Source: Promethearchaeia archaeon
GTDB lineage: Archaea > Asgardarchaeota > Lokiarchaeia > Sigyniarchaeales > SOKP01
Direction: 5' to 3'
DNA length: 14,092 nt
Assembly (NCBI GenBank): GCA_029856295.1
Contig: JAHQWS010000318.1
Coordinates: 1 to 14,092 of the forward strand
Shown: one piece after another, positions 7,121 to 14,027 of the stretch
Position numbering within the stretch: the first letter of the stretch is position 1
How the letters are laid out: every line of letters starts with the position of its first letter
Notes under the pieces: model-generated
Databases searched by the model: none
Seen by the model: the letters and a program-made list of their open reading frames with translations, nothing else
What the model was told of the DNA's origin: nothing
Position numbers and translations under genes: made by a program

Positions 7121-8005
7121 TTAAGTTCCCTCACTTTCATATCTTTCTAAGGCTCTACATTCTCGATCATAACATTCTACCGATTCTTTTTCTTGATCAA
7201 GAAATCTATTCGCACGTTTTAAAAGATTATCAAAATCTACTATGTGTCCGTCAACATCAGGGCCATCAACACATGCAAAATAAATCTCACCGTCAACTGT
7301 TGAAAATCGACACCCACCACACATTCCGGTTCCGTCAATCATTATAGTATTCAAAGAAACATAAGTTTTTACTTTAGGTAAATTCCCAGACCCGTTAGTT
7401 GTAAGAGCGACATATTTCATCATAATTAAAGGACCTATCGCAATGACAACACTTGTCTTTTCTCGCTTTATTAATTCCTTAAGTGGTTCAGTTACAACTC
7501 CTTTTATCCCCTCACTTCCATCATCGGTACAAATAATAAATTCATCGCTTACTGAACGCATTTTTTCTCTCCAAAACAGTAATTCCTTGTTTCTAGCTCC
7601 GATTATTGCTATAATTTTATTTCCAGCTTCTTTTAATTCCTTTGCTTGAGGATAACAAGGTGCTATTCCAATACCACCACCTATGATGACAACAGGATGT
7701 TCATATTTTTCAATATGAATTTGATTTCCTAAAGGGCCAACAATATCAAGAATCGCATCTCCTACCTCTTGATGAGAGAGCAATTTCGTACTTTTTCCAA
7801 CAACTTGGACTACTATTGTTATTGTTCCTTTTTCTCGATCATAATCTGCTATAGTTAAAGGAAACCGTTCACCAGTCTCATTAATTCTTAGTAAAATAAA
7901 ATTTCCTCCATGAGCTTTTTTAGCAATGAGCGGTGTTTCTATAACCATTTCAAATACTTGACCACTATTTCCAAGTTCCCGTTTTTCTATAATTTTATAA
8001 GGCAA
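7121..8005 (-). CDS. nfnA: NfnA-like ferredoxin:NADP+ oxidoreductase alpha subunit
   Basis: A 294-residue flavoprotein of the NfnA/SudB/DHODB-K type. Residues 1-100 form the FAD beta barrel (ERFPLTIADYD, 46-55; IVGPLGN, 88-94). Residues 104-200 form the NAD(P) domain (VVIIGGGIGIAPC, 105-117). The C-terminal [2Fe-2S] site has C229, C232 and C245, with D224 where Nfn small subunits use an unusual aspartate ligand. In Nfn this subunit takes electrons from NADH and pairs with NfnB, which carries the bifurcating FAD. A tail of about 28 residues (CYDREC, RALERYESEG) follows. The start is TTG with GGGG 8 nt upstream; the nearby ATG at 8019 is out of frame, and the start MPYKIIEKRELG matches the family. 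The next gene overlaps by 20 bp or starts 1 nt after the stop, so the two form one operon. The 207-nt gap upstream probably holds a promoter. Confidence 0.95.
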   Translation of the reverse strand: MPYKIIEKRELGNSGQVFEMVIETPLIAKKAHGGNFILLRINETGERFPLTIADYDREKGTITIVVQVVGKSTKLLSHQEVGDAILDIVGPLGNQIHIEKYEHPVVIIGGGIGIAPCYPQAKELKEAGNKIIAIIGARNKELLFWREKMRSVSDEFIICTDDGSEGIKGVVTEPLKELIKREKTSVVIAIGPLIMMKYVALTTNGSGNLPKVKTYVSLNTIMIDGTGMCGGCRFSTVDGEIYFACVDGPDVDGHIVDFDNLLKRANRFLDQEKESVECYDRECRALERYESEGT

Positions 8006-8141
8006 TTCTTTTTCCCCATTTAATATAAGTTGTAATTCAATTCCAAATTCTTAGGAATCTAAAATAATTTTGCTTTTTTTTAATTTTTGATTATGATATA
8101 GAAGAAAAATACAAAAAGAAAAAACTTTTTCCAAAGATAAG

Positions 8142-8162
8142 GTTTAAATATTTAATTTAAAC
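8142..8162. promoter_or_regulatory. AT-only inverted repeat and TATA-like element before the NfnA-like gene
   Basis: GTTTAAAT (8142-8149), a 5-nt spacer, then ATTTAAAC (8155-8162): a perfect 8-bp inverted repeat within the 207-nt gap between the 917-residue protein gene and the NfnA-like gene. It could be a TATA box, an operator overlapping one, or chance in AT-rich DNA. It lies 137 nt or more from the TTG at 8005, so the leader would be long. Confidence 0.3.
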
Positions 8163-8212
8163 AGTAAAGTCAAATTTTTTTATTTAATCTAAAATTTTGT
8201 ATTATTTTGAAG

Positions 8213-10966
8213 TTATATTAGCCATAGCATTTTTCCTATAAATGTTGTCAAATCAATTACTTTAAGTTTATTTTTTAACTCGGTGTGTTCATTTAGATAG
8301 CAATTAAAATGAGCCAGACATTTTGGACAACTTACGATTAAGTATTCTGCGCCAGTATCTATTGCTTCTTTTATTCTCTCTCTCTGCAAAATCTTAGAAT
8401 ACTCATTACAAGTAATATAAGCAGAAACACCACAACACGATGCATCTTTTTTATTATTTTCCATTTCGATAAATTCCACAAATGGAATTTTCTCTAATAT
8501 TTCCCGTGGAGCATCATAAATATTGCTCATACGACCTAATCGGCATGAATCATGATAAGTTACTTTAATCACGTCCCTATTAGGAAATTTTAAGCCATTT
8601 AACAGATTTTCCTTCAAAATGTATTCTGTAATATGATATATGTCAAAATCAAATTCGTTACTCCCCTTAAAGAGCTTTGTATACTCATATTTCCAAGTGT
8701 AATATCCTTCTGCGCAACTAAATATAATTGTCTTAACGCCAGCATCTTTAAATAATTTCACATTATATTTAGCTAATTTTTCAAAGGTATTTAAATCTCC
8801 AACCCAAAGAATATCATGTCCACAACATTTTTCTGGAGCCAAAACAACAGGAACAATATTATTTTGGTTTAACAATCCTATTACTGATCTTGGAATATCT
8901 AAATAGTCGTTAGTGTTTAAATTATTTATATTTGGATTCTCTCCATAATAACATCTTTCAATTGTTAAATGTTCCTGTGAATCTTTATATACTTCAGGTG
9001 AGATATCAGGACTACAACAGAGATTACAATTCAAGCACCTTTTAGCTTCTTTTACGGCACTCTCCTCAGAAAGCCCTATTTCTACTTCTTTAAATGTCGT
9101 AATTCTTTCATCAATAGGTAATGTAAGCACATCTTGTCTCGCTTCGATATCGACTTCCTTTTTAGGCACTGGAGATAGTTTATATTTATCTCTAGGCACT
9201 CTACCTTTCTCTAAATTTTCGCCTCTAAGATATCGATCAATTGAAATCGCTGCCTCATATCCATGGGCGATAGCAATAATTGCGATAGGATTGCGTTCTA
9301 TGACATCTCCTCCAGCAAACACATTAGGAATACTAGTTTGTAAGGTTGTCTCATCAGTCTCAATCTTACCCCATCTATCAATTTTCAATTTATCTTGAGC
9401 GGCTTCTAAGAGGGTAAAGTCTGCTTGTTGGCCTATAGCTAGTAATAATACATCCACTTTCATTTTAAATTCTGAACCCTCAATCGGAATGGGACTTCTT
9501 CTACCTGAAGCGTCAGGCTCGCCAAGTTTCATACGAATAAATTCGACATAATCAATATTTCCACTTTTATCTCCAACTACTCTTATCGGATTAGTTAAGA
9601 AGTGAAATTCAATATTTTCTTCTTTTGCCGCTTCAATTTCTTCCATTGATGCTGGCATTTCAGCTTCTGAACGCCTATAGATTAAAATAACTTTTTTAGC
9701 ACCTAATCTTAAAGCTGATCTAGCAGAATCCATAGCTACATTTCCTCCTCCCACTACTCCAATGATGTTATCCTTGAAATCATATTTATGCTTTGACAAA
9801 TGCCGCTTTTTAAGAAATTCCAAACCACAAAAAACATCCATAATATCTTCGCCTTCTATTTTCATATCCCTACAAGTTTGCTGGCCTATTGAAATAAAAA
9901 ATGCTTTATAACCCATATTTTCAAGATCTTCAAATGTTAAATCGGGTCCGACAGGTGTGTTTAATTTTATATCAACACCCATTTTTAGAATGAAGTTAAC
10001 TTCTTCAAATAAGATATAGTCTGGTAATCGATATTTTGGTATTCCTGACCTTAAAGTTCCCCCTTTAAAAGGAGTTGCTTCAAAAACCGTAGGCCTATAC
10101 CCCATTCTTGCAAGGAAATAAGCTGCTGATAACCCTCCTGGACCTGCACCTACTATTGCTACTTTCTCCTTCGTTTGTTTAACTGGTTTTAAGGCTGTTT
10201 GATAAGGATGCTCTAATTCCCAATCTGATAAAAATCTCTTTAAGGCTCGAATAGCAATTGGATCGTCAATTTTATTACGGTTACAGGACAATTCACATGG
10301 ATGTGTACAAATTCTCCCACATACATATGGAAAGGGGTTTCTTTCTCTTATTAAATCAATTGCTTCTTGAAATTTTCCTTCTGCAATTAACGAAACATAA
10401 CCTTGAACATCAACTCCGGCAGGACAAGCATTTGAACAGGGGGGATTGGAATTCATGAAAGGTAGACATCCCATAAAATATGCAATTTCTCCTCTATTTT
10501 TTATTTTTAGATTAGAATCTTCTAAAAAACCGATCTTATTATGAATTTCTATTTCATCATTAGCCATTAAGCGTGGTAAATTTGAATACAATCTACCATG
10601 GTGGCATTCAAGTTGCTGATTTTGGAGGGGTTCATACTCAGCAGCTAATGAACGCAATTTTAAAATAATTTCAGGTATATTGACACCGACATTATCCTTA
10701 GTCATTGGGCAGTACTCCATACATAATCCACAAGTTAAACAATGCCAAATATTGTGCTTCTCTAGTACCTCTTCGGGTGGTAGAAACGTTAAATCAGTGA
10801 TCAAATCCCTTGGATGAAATATACCTAAATAAGACAGGGGACATACATTCACGCATCTATTACAATTAAAGCAATAATTTGCTGCAGCTCTAACCTTTTC
10901 AATAAATTCCCTTGAAATGATTTTTTTATCTTTTTTATGAGTACCTTTATCACTAGATTCGGTCAT
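8213..10966 (-). CDS. HdrD-like Fe-S oxidoreductase with a NfnB/GltD-type FAD/NADPH module inserted in its first CCG domain
   Basis: A 917-residue protein. Residues 32-42 and 76-86 are two CxxCxxCxxxCP [4Fe-4S] motifs spaced as in HdrC and the HdrD N-terminus. At 161-167, IAYFMGC reads as the first strand of a CCG domain, but from about 172 the chain turns into a NfnB/GltD/SfrB-type module: PPCSNACP (C177, C181), C216, C220, C224, C228, FAD loop GAGPGG (273-278), NADPH loop GGGNVA (406-411), VFAGGD (549-554), ending in the EAKRCLNCNLCC cluster motif (644-651). CCG domain 1 then resumes (C714-C715-G, C751) and CCG domain 2 follows complete (C808, C844-C845-G, C880, C883). In HdrB and HdrD, CCG domains carry the non-cubane [4Fe-4S] clusters that reduce the CoM-CoB heterodisulfide. 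Here NADPH oxidation on FAD is built into the same chain, so the enzyme may move electrons between NADPH and a disulfide or quinone-like acceptor. The natural substrate is unknown. No helix suggests a membrane anchor. The ATG at 10966 has only a weak GGA upstream. Confidence 0.95.
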   Translation of the reverse strand: MTESSDKGTHKKDKKIISREFIEKVRAAANYCFNCNRCVNVCPLSYLGIFHPRDLITDLTFLPPEEVLEKHNIWHCLTCGLCMEYCPMTKDNVGVNIPEIILKLRSLAAEYEPLQNQQLECHHGRLYSNLPRLMANDEIEIHNKIGFLEDSNLKIKNRGEIAYFMGCLPFMNSNPPCSNACPAGVDVQGYVSLIAEGKFQEAIDLIRERNPFPYVCGRICTHPCELSCNRNKIDDPIAIRALKRFLSDWELEHPYQTALKPVKQTKEKVAIVGAGPGGLSAAYFLARMGYRPTVFEATPFKGGTLRSGIPKYRLPDYILFEEVNFILKMGVDIKLNTPVGPDLTFEDLENMGYKAFFISIGQQTCRDMKIEGEDIMDVFCGLEFLKKRHLSKHKYDFKDNIIGVVGGGNVAMDSARSALRLGAKKVILIYRRSEAEMPASMEEIEAAKEENIEFHFLTNPIRVVGDKSGNIDYVEFIRMKLGEPDASGRRSPIPIEGSEFKMKVDVLLLAIGQQADFTLLEAAQDKLKIDRWGKIETDETTLQTSIPNVFAGGDVIERNPIAIIAIAHGYEAAISIDRYLRGENLEKGRVPRDKYKLSPVPKKEVDIEARQDVLTLPIDERITTFKEVEIGLSEESAVKEAKRCLNCNLCCSPDISPEVYKDSQEHLTIERCYYGENPNINNLNTNDYLDIPRSVIGLLNQNNIVPVVLAPEKCCGHDILWVGDLNTFEKLAKYNVKLFKDAGVKTIIFSCAEGYYTWKYEYTKLFKGSNEFDFDIYHITEYILKENLLNGLKFPNRDVIKVTYHDSCRLGRMSNIYDAPREILEKIPFVEFIEMENNKKDASCCGVSAYITCNEYSKILQRERIKEAIDTGAEYLIVSCPKCLAHFNCYLNEHTELKNKLKVIDLTTFIGKMLWLI
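9017..10453 (-). other. Nested NfnB/GltD module inside the CCG domain
   Basis: The segment for about residues 172-650 of the 917-residue protein. Removing it joins IAYFMGCLPF (161-170) to the remainder of a CCG domain (VVLAPEKCCGHDIL at 707-720, then GVKTIIFSCAEGY at 743-755) in the order expected for HdrD-like proteins. Its closest visible relative in the window is the NfnB part of the 914-residue protein: both share IYRRSE/VYRRSE, EMPA, FLTNP, KLGEPDxSGRR and PIPI at the same spacing. The boundaries are judged by eye and could be off by ten residues. Confidence 0.8.
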
Positions 10967-11112
10967 TTTTCCAAAATGTTCGTAATTCTCCTATAGTATT
11001 ATAATTAATTCCGAATTTTATATGCAATTATTTTAAATATAAATATATCATATTAAAAAACAATAAATTAATTTTAGACAAAATTTTAAAAGTTTTATTA
11101 GGGGATTATGAT
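10967..11112. promoter_or_regulatory. Divergent promoter region between the redox block and the 7TM genes
   Basis: 146 nt separate the two opposite starts. AT-only stretches with TATA-like sequence lie at 11034-11050 (readable on either strand) and at 11084-11097 (TTTTAAAAG then TTTTA, plus strand). An AGGAG on the minus strand at about 10989-10993 is some 23-26 nt from the 10966 start, too far to be its SD. Confidence 0.35.
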
Positions 11113-11826
11113 ATGATATCTCAAGTCTTGGATCTCGCAAGGTTTCTATTAGTTTTTGTTGTATTTGCTCTATATGGCATAGTATTTATTTATTTAGGAT
11201 ACAGAATTTTGATAAGAAATAGAAAGAGAATGAATTTTATAGTGGCTGGTTTTTATTTTTCCTGTGGAATAGGTGTTATAGTTAATCTTATTTATATAAT
11301 TATAACACCTGTTATAGGCGAAATAATTCTTTTAATTTTATATTTCATTACTGTTTACCTTTTGAGTTTATCCTTATGTTTCTTGAGCTTATTCGTAATG
11401 ATGTTATATAAATCAGAAATGATTCTCACTACTAGAATTCAAGTACTCATGATATTTGTTTTTAGTGTATTAATAATAACGCTTTTCTTCATCCCTAATG
11501 CTGTTGTTATAAACGAAAGTACAAGTTGGAGACCAAAATGGAGTCTAGAATTTACAATTCTGTTCCTAACAGTTTGTACGTTTGGAGCAATTATTCCTAC
11601 ATATTATCATTCAATAAAGTTATATCAAAGAATTGAATACAAACAAATAAAAAAAAGATGGCTTTGTTTCATTGTTGGAATTTCAGGTTATTTCTTTTTA
11701 TGTTATGGTACTTCTTATTTTTGCTACCTCGGACATGCAAATTTAATACTTTGGGCTATTGTAGCTATGCCCTCATTATTTAATTTATTTCTTATTTATT
11801 ACGGTATTGGTCGGCAAATGGATTAA
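11113..11826 (+). CDS. Seven-helix membrane protein, copy 1 of 3
   Basis: A 237-residue membrane protein with seven predicted helices at about 9-31, 41-63, 68-98, 108-128, 147-168, 183-203 and 209-231. Basic loops 1-2 (RNRKRMN), 3-4 and 5-6 (QRIEYKQIKKRW) place these inside by the positive-inside rule, so N-out and C-in. The loop between helices 4 and 5, facing outside, holds the shared motif FIPNAVVINESTSWRPKWS (126-144). The short cytoplasmic end is YYGIGRQMD. I do not recognise the family with certainty; topology and the IYYGIGRQ end are reminiscent of 7TM sensor halves of histidine kinases, but no kinase or other effector is attached. A GGGGAT SD at 11101-11106 lies 6 nt before the ATG; the ATG at 11108 in another frame stops at once. 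There is no signal peptide apart from helix 1. Confidence 0.85.
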   Translation: MISQVLDLARFLLVFVVFALYGIVFIYLGYRILIRNRKRMNFIVAGFYFSCGIGVIVNLIYIIITPVIGEIILLILYFITVYLLSLSLCFLSLFVMMLYKSEMILTTRIQVLMIFVFSVLIITLFFIPNAVVINESTSWRPKWSLEFTILFLTVCTFGAIIPTYYHSIKLYQRIEYKQIKKRWLCFIVGISGYFFLCYGTSYFCYLGHANLILWAIVAMPSLFNLFLIYYGIGRQMD

Positions 11827-11840
11827 TTATCAAAAAAAAT

Positions 11841-11850
11841 AAAAGTTTTT
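11841..11850 (+). other. AAAAGTTTTT element between 7TM genes 1 and 2
   Basis: The 87-nt gap between the first two 7TM genes has AAAAGTTTTT here, resembling the AAAAGTT stretches before genes 1 (11088-11094) and 3 (12784-12790). It may be a weak T-tract terminator or part of a promoter for gene 2, whose start lies about 65 nt on; I cannot tell which. Confidence 0.2.
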
Positions 11851-11913
11851 ATAAAAAAAACTGTTTATTTAATTTATAATTGGGGTTAGAGGATATAATA
11901 ACTACGTAAATAA

Positions 11914-12603
11914 ATGGACGCCGCTCGATTTATTCAGATTTATATTGTTCAAGGTTTAGTTGGATTGTTTTATTTTTATATGTCTTATATAATTCTAAGA
12001 AGAGATAAAAAAAATCTTCACCTTGCTTTATGTGGATTTTATGTCTGTGTAGGCGTAGGAGTTATAATAAATATAATTTATGCCTCCGTTTTTAATGAAG
12101 CTCTCGTACATCTGCTTCATTTTTTAACATATTTCTTATTTTGTTTTTGTCAAGTTTTTTTACTAATCTTTGTATTAATTCTTTCTAAATCTAAGAATGT
12201 TATTACTGTAAGAATCCAACTCATTTTAATAATTTCTTTTGGTGTGCTCTTATCTGGACTTTGGTTTATCCCAAATGGAATTACTATAAATGAAACCACA
12301 AATTGGAAGCCTGTATGGAGCTGGGAATTTTTAATTTATTCTTATATTGTTTGTAGCCTGTTTACCTTTGGACCATTGATATACTACTCAGGAAGAATTT
12401 ATTTTAAACTTGAGTCCATGGAATTAAGAAAAAAATGGATATTTTTCATAATAGGTATAATTTCGTACTATTTTGTTTATTATGGAACTTCTCTTTCAAA
12501 TACATTAAATGATTCACCATTCAGACTTATTTGGTCAATTATCTCCCTAATTGCCATTCCTATATCTTATTTGATTTATCACGGTGTTGGGCGGGAGTTA
12601 TAA
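11914..12603 (+). CDS. Seven-helix membrane protein, copy 2 of 3
   Basis: A 229-residue paralogue of its two neighbours, with seven helices at about 8-28, 37-59, 64-91, 101-119, 139-160, 175-193 and 203-223. The outward loop motif is FIPNGITINETTNWKPVWSW (118-137), and the cytoplasmic end is GVGREL. Shared positions with copies 1 and 3 include YIILRRDKK after helix 1, GVIINIIYA in helix 2, RIQLILI opening helix 4, KKW opening helix 6, and YGTSLSNTLND-SPFRLIWS between helices 6 and 7. It is closer to copy 3 (SNTLN, KPVWSW) than to copy 1. Function unknown; a sensor or carrier role would be a guess. The ATG at 11914 has no close SD; GAGG lies about 21 nt upstream. The start MDAARFIQIYIVQG aligns with TTRIIQVYILQG of copy 3, which supports this start. 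Confidence 0.85.
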   Translation: MDAARFIQIYIVQGLVGLFYFYMSYIILRRDKKNLHLALCGFYVCVGVGVIINIIYASVFNEALVHLLHFLTYFLFCFCQVFLLIFVLILSKSKNVITVRIQLILIISFGVLLSGLWFIPNGITINETTNWKPVWSWEFLIYSYIVCSLFTFGPLIYYSGRIYFKLESMELRKKWIFFIIGIISYYFVYYGTSLSNTLNDSPFRLIWSIISLIAIPISYLIYHGVGREL

Positions 12604-12812
12604 AGAATGAAAATTATTTCGCAGATTTTACATTTAAGATCAAATTTCAGTAAATATGGCATTAATAAAGGTTTAAACTATAATAAAATTAAATAATGAC
12701 GGAATTTGCAATTTTATTACTTAAGTTTTTAATACTGTATTGAAATATTAATAATAAAAATATTGTATTTTTTTAAAAACTATAAAAGTTAATTAAACAA
12801 AAGTGTGAATTT
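12604..12812 (+). promoter_or_regulatory. Intergenic region with candidate promoter of 7TM gene 3
   Basis: 209 nt without a gene. CTATAAAAGTT around 12780-12790 is a good TATA candidate 25-30 nt before the ATG at 12813, which would give a leaderless or nearly leaderless transcript; GTGTGA at 12803-12808 is only a weak SD. The remainder is plain AT-rich DNA with no clear small ORF or stable hairpin. Confidence 0.35.
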
Positions 12813-13526
12813 ATGGTATTATTTCAATTAGATACGACTAGAATTATTCAAGTTTATATTCTTCAAGGCAGTGTTGGATTTTTTTTTCTATTTTTAGCAT
12901 ATAGGATTCTTAAGCGAGATAAGAAACGATTAAATTTAATGTTTAGTTTAGGGTATATAACTTCATCGATCGGAATATTCATAAATTTCATTTATGCCCC
13001 TCTTACTATTGAAGAAATTGTTAAAGTACTATATTTTATGACAATTTTTTTCATGTTTCTATTTGGTGCTTTTTTTTTGGTTTTTCTTTTAATATTGCTA
13101 AAGTCGGAGAAGGTTTTTACTACAAAAAAGCAATTTGTGTTAATTATCATATATGGCATAGCCGAACTGTGCAGTTTTTTTATTCCGAACGGAGTTATCA
13201 TTAATGCTAGTACAGATTGGAAACCTGTTTGGAGCTGGCCTATGTTTATTTATTTTGTATTGGTAATCGTAAGTTTAGGAATGGCTCCATCTTTATACTT
13301 TTCATCAAAAATTTATCAACAATTTGAGGATGATCAAATAAAGAGAAAATGGAAATTTTTCGTCATAGGAATATGTGGAATATACACCTTCGCTATAGGA
13401 ACCTTACTTTCTAACACATTAAATATTCAAACTTTCAGGACCATATGGAGCTTATTTGCATTTATCCTAGTAATAATGTCACCGTTGCTTATCTATTATG
13501 GTGTAGGACGACAAATCGAGAAGTAA
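12813..13526 (+). CDS. Seven-helix membrane protein, copy 3 of 3
   Basis: A 237-residue paralogue of the two preceding genes, with helices at about 11-31, 41-63, 69-97, 107-126, 144-166, 181-199 and 208-230. The outward loop between helices 4 and 5 carries FIPNGVIINASTDWKPVWSW (123-142); the cytoplasmic end is IYYGVGRQIEK. Charged inner loops (KRDKKRLN; QQFEDDQIKRKW) again give N-out, C-in. The motif Asn-Gly...Ile-Asn...Thr-x-Trp-[KR]-Pro-x-Trp-Ser is the most constant segment of the three, so ligand or partner contact probably lies on the outer face. Family and function are unknown. Gaps of 87 and 209 nt between the genes suggest separate or only partly coupled transcription. Confidence 0.85.
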   Translation: MVLFQLDTTRIIQVYILQGSVGFFFLFLAYRILKRDKKRLNLMFSLGYITSSIGIFINFIYAPLTIEEIVKVLYFMTIFFMFLFGAFFLVFLLILLKSEKVFTTKKQFVLIIIYGIAELCSFFIPNGVIINASTDWKPVWSWPMFIYFVLVIVSLGMAPSLYFSSKIYQQFEDDQIKRKWKFFVIGICGIYTFAIGTLLSNTLNIQTFRTIWSLFAFILVIMSPLLIYYGVGRQIEK

Positions 13527-13529
13527 GTA

Positions 13530-13546
13530 TTTTTTTATTTTTTTTT
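13530..13546 (+). terminator. Oligo-T terminator after the 7TM cluster
   Basis: T7 (13530-13536) and T9 (13538-13546) lie directly after the stop codon of 7TM gene 3, typical of archaeal intrinsic termination. This separates the 7TM cluster from the HhH gene. Confidence 0.55.
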
Positions 13547-13673
13547 ATCATCTTAAATTTTATTTTTTGTAGATAACAATATATGTATAGATTAGTAAAT
13601 AATTTGAATTTTGTAAAATTTTACTTAATATCTATTTTAAAATCCTTGAACTAAAATATTTTATAGATTTTTT

Positions 13674-14027
13674 ATGTCAGTTGTGAATGAACTTTTACGT
13701 GTAAAAGGAATTGGCCCAAAAGCTGCTGAAAGATTAAATAAAGCGGGGATTAATTCGATTGAACAACTGGCAAATGCTAGACCTGAAGAATTGGCCTTTG
13801 TAAAAGGTATTGGTATAGTTTCAGCGAAAAAAATAAAGGAAAATGCTCAATATATTCTAAATTTTGAAAGAGGTCTTACGATTGTATTAGATAAAATAAG
13901 AGAAAATTTTTCAAAAAGCTGTCCAAAATGCGGATCAGACCTAAAAGAGCGTTATATTATAATTGATCCTACAAGACGCTTACATGTCTCACAATGTACA
14001 GTATGTAAATTCTATTTACCTGTTTAA
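13674..14027 (+). CDS. Helix-hairpin-helix plus zinc-ribbon protein
   Basis: A 117-residue small soluble protein. Residues 5-60 form a tandem helix-hairpin-helix domain: LLRVKGIGPKAAERLNKAGI (7-26) and ELAFVKGIGIVSAKKI (39-54), each with the GIG hairpin that contacts the DNA backbone. After a linker helix (about 62-79), a zinc ribbon has C83, C86, C108 and C111 (CPKCG...CTVC). The HhH part resembles the N-terminal domain of RadA/Rad51 and other archaeal DNA-binding proteins; with a ribbon attached it may be a DNA repair or transcription accessory factor. There is no nuclease or ATPase domain. No SD precedes the ATG; TAAAATATTTTATA at about 13652-13665 could be a TATA box, which would mean a leaderless mRNA. 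An alternative is an RNA-binding or nucleoid role. The fold call is firm, the role is not. Confidence 0.85.
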   Translation: MSVVNELLRVKGIGPKAAERLNKAGINSIEQLANARPEELAFVKGIGIVSAKKIKENAQYILNFERGLTIVLDKIRENFSKSCPKCGSDLKERYIIIDPTRRLHVSQCTVCKFYLPV

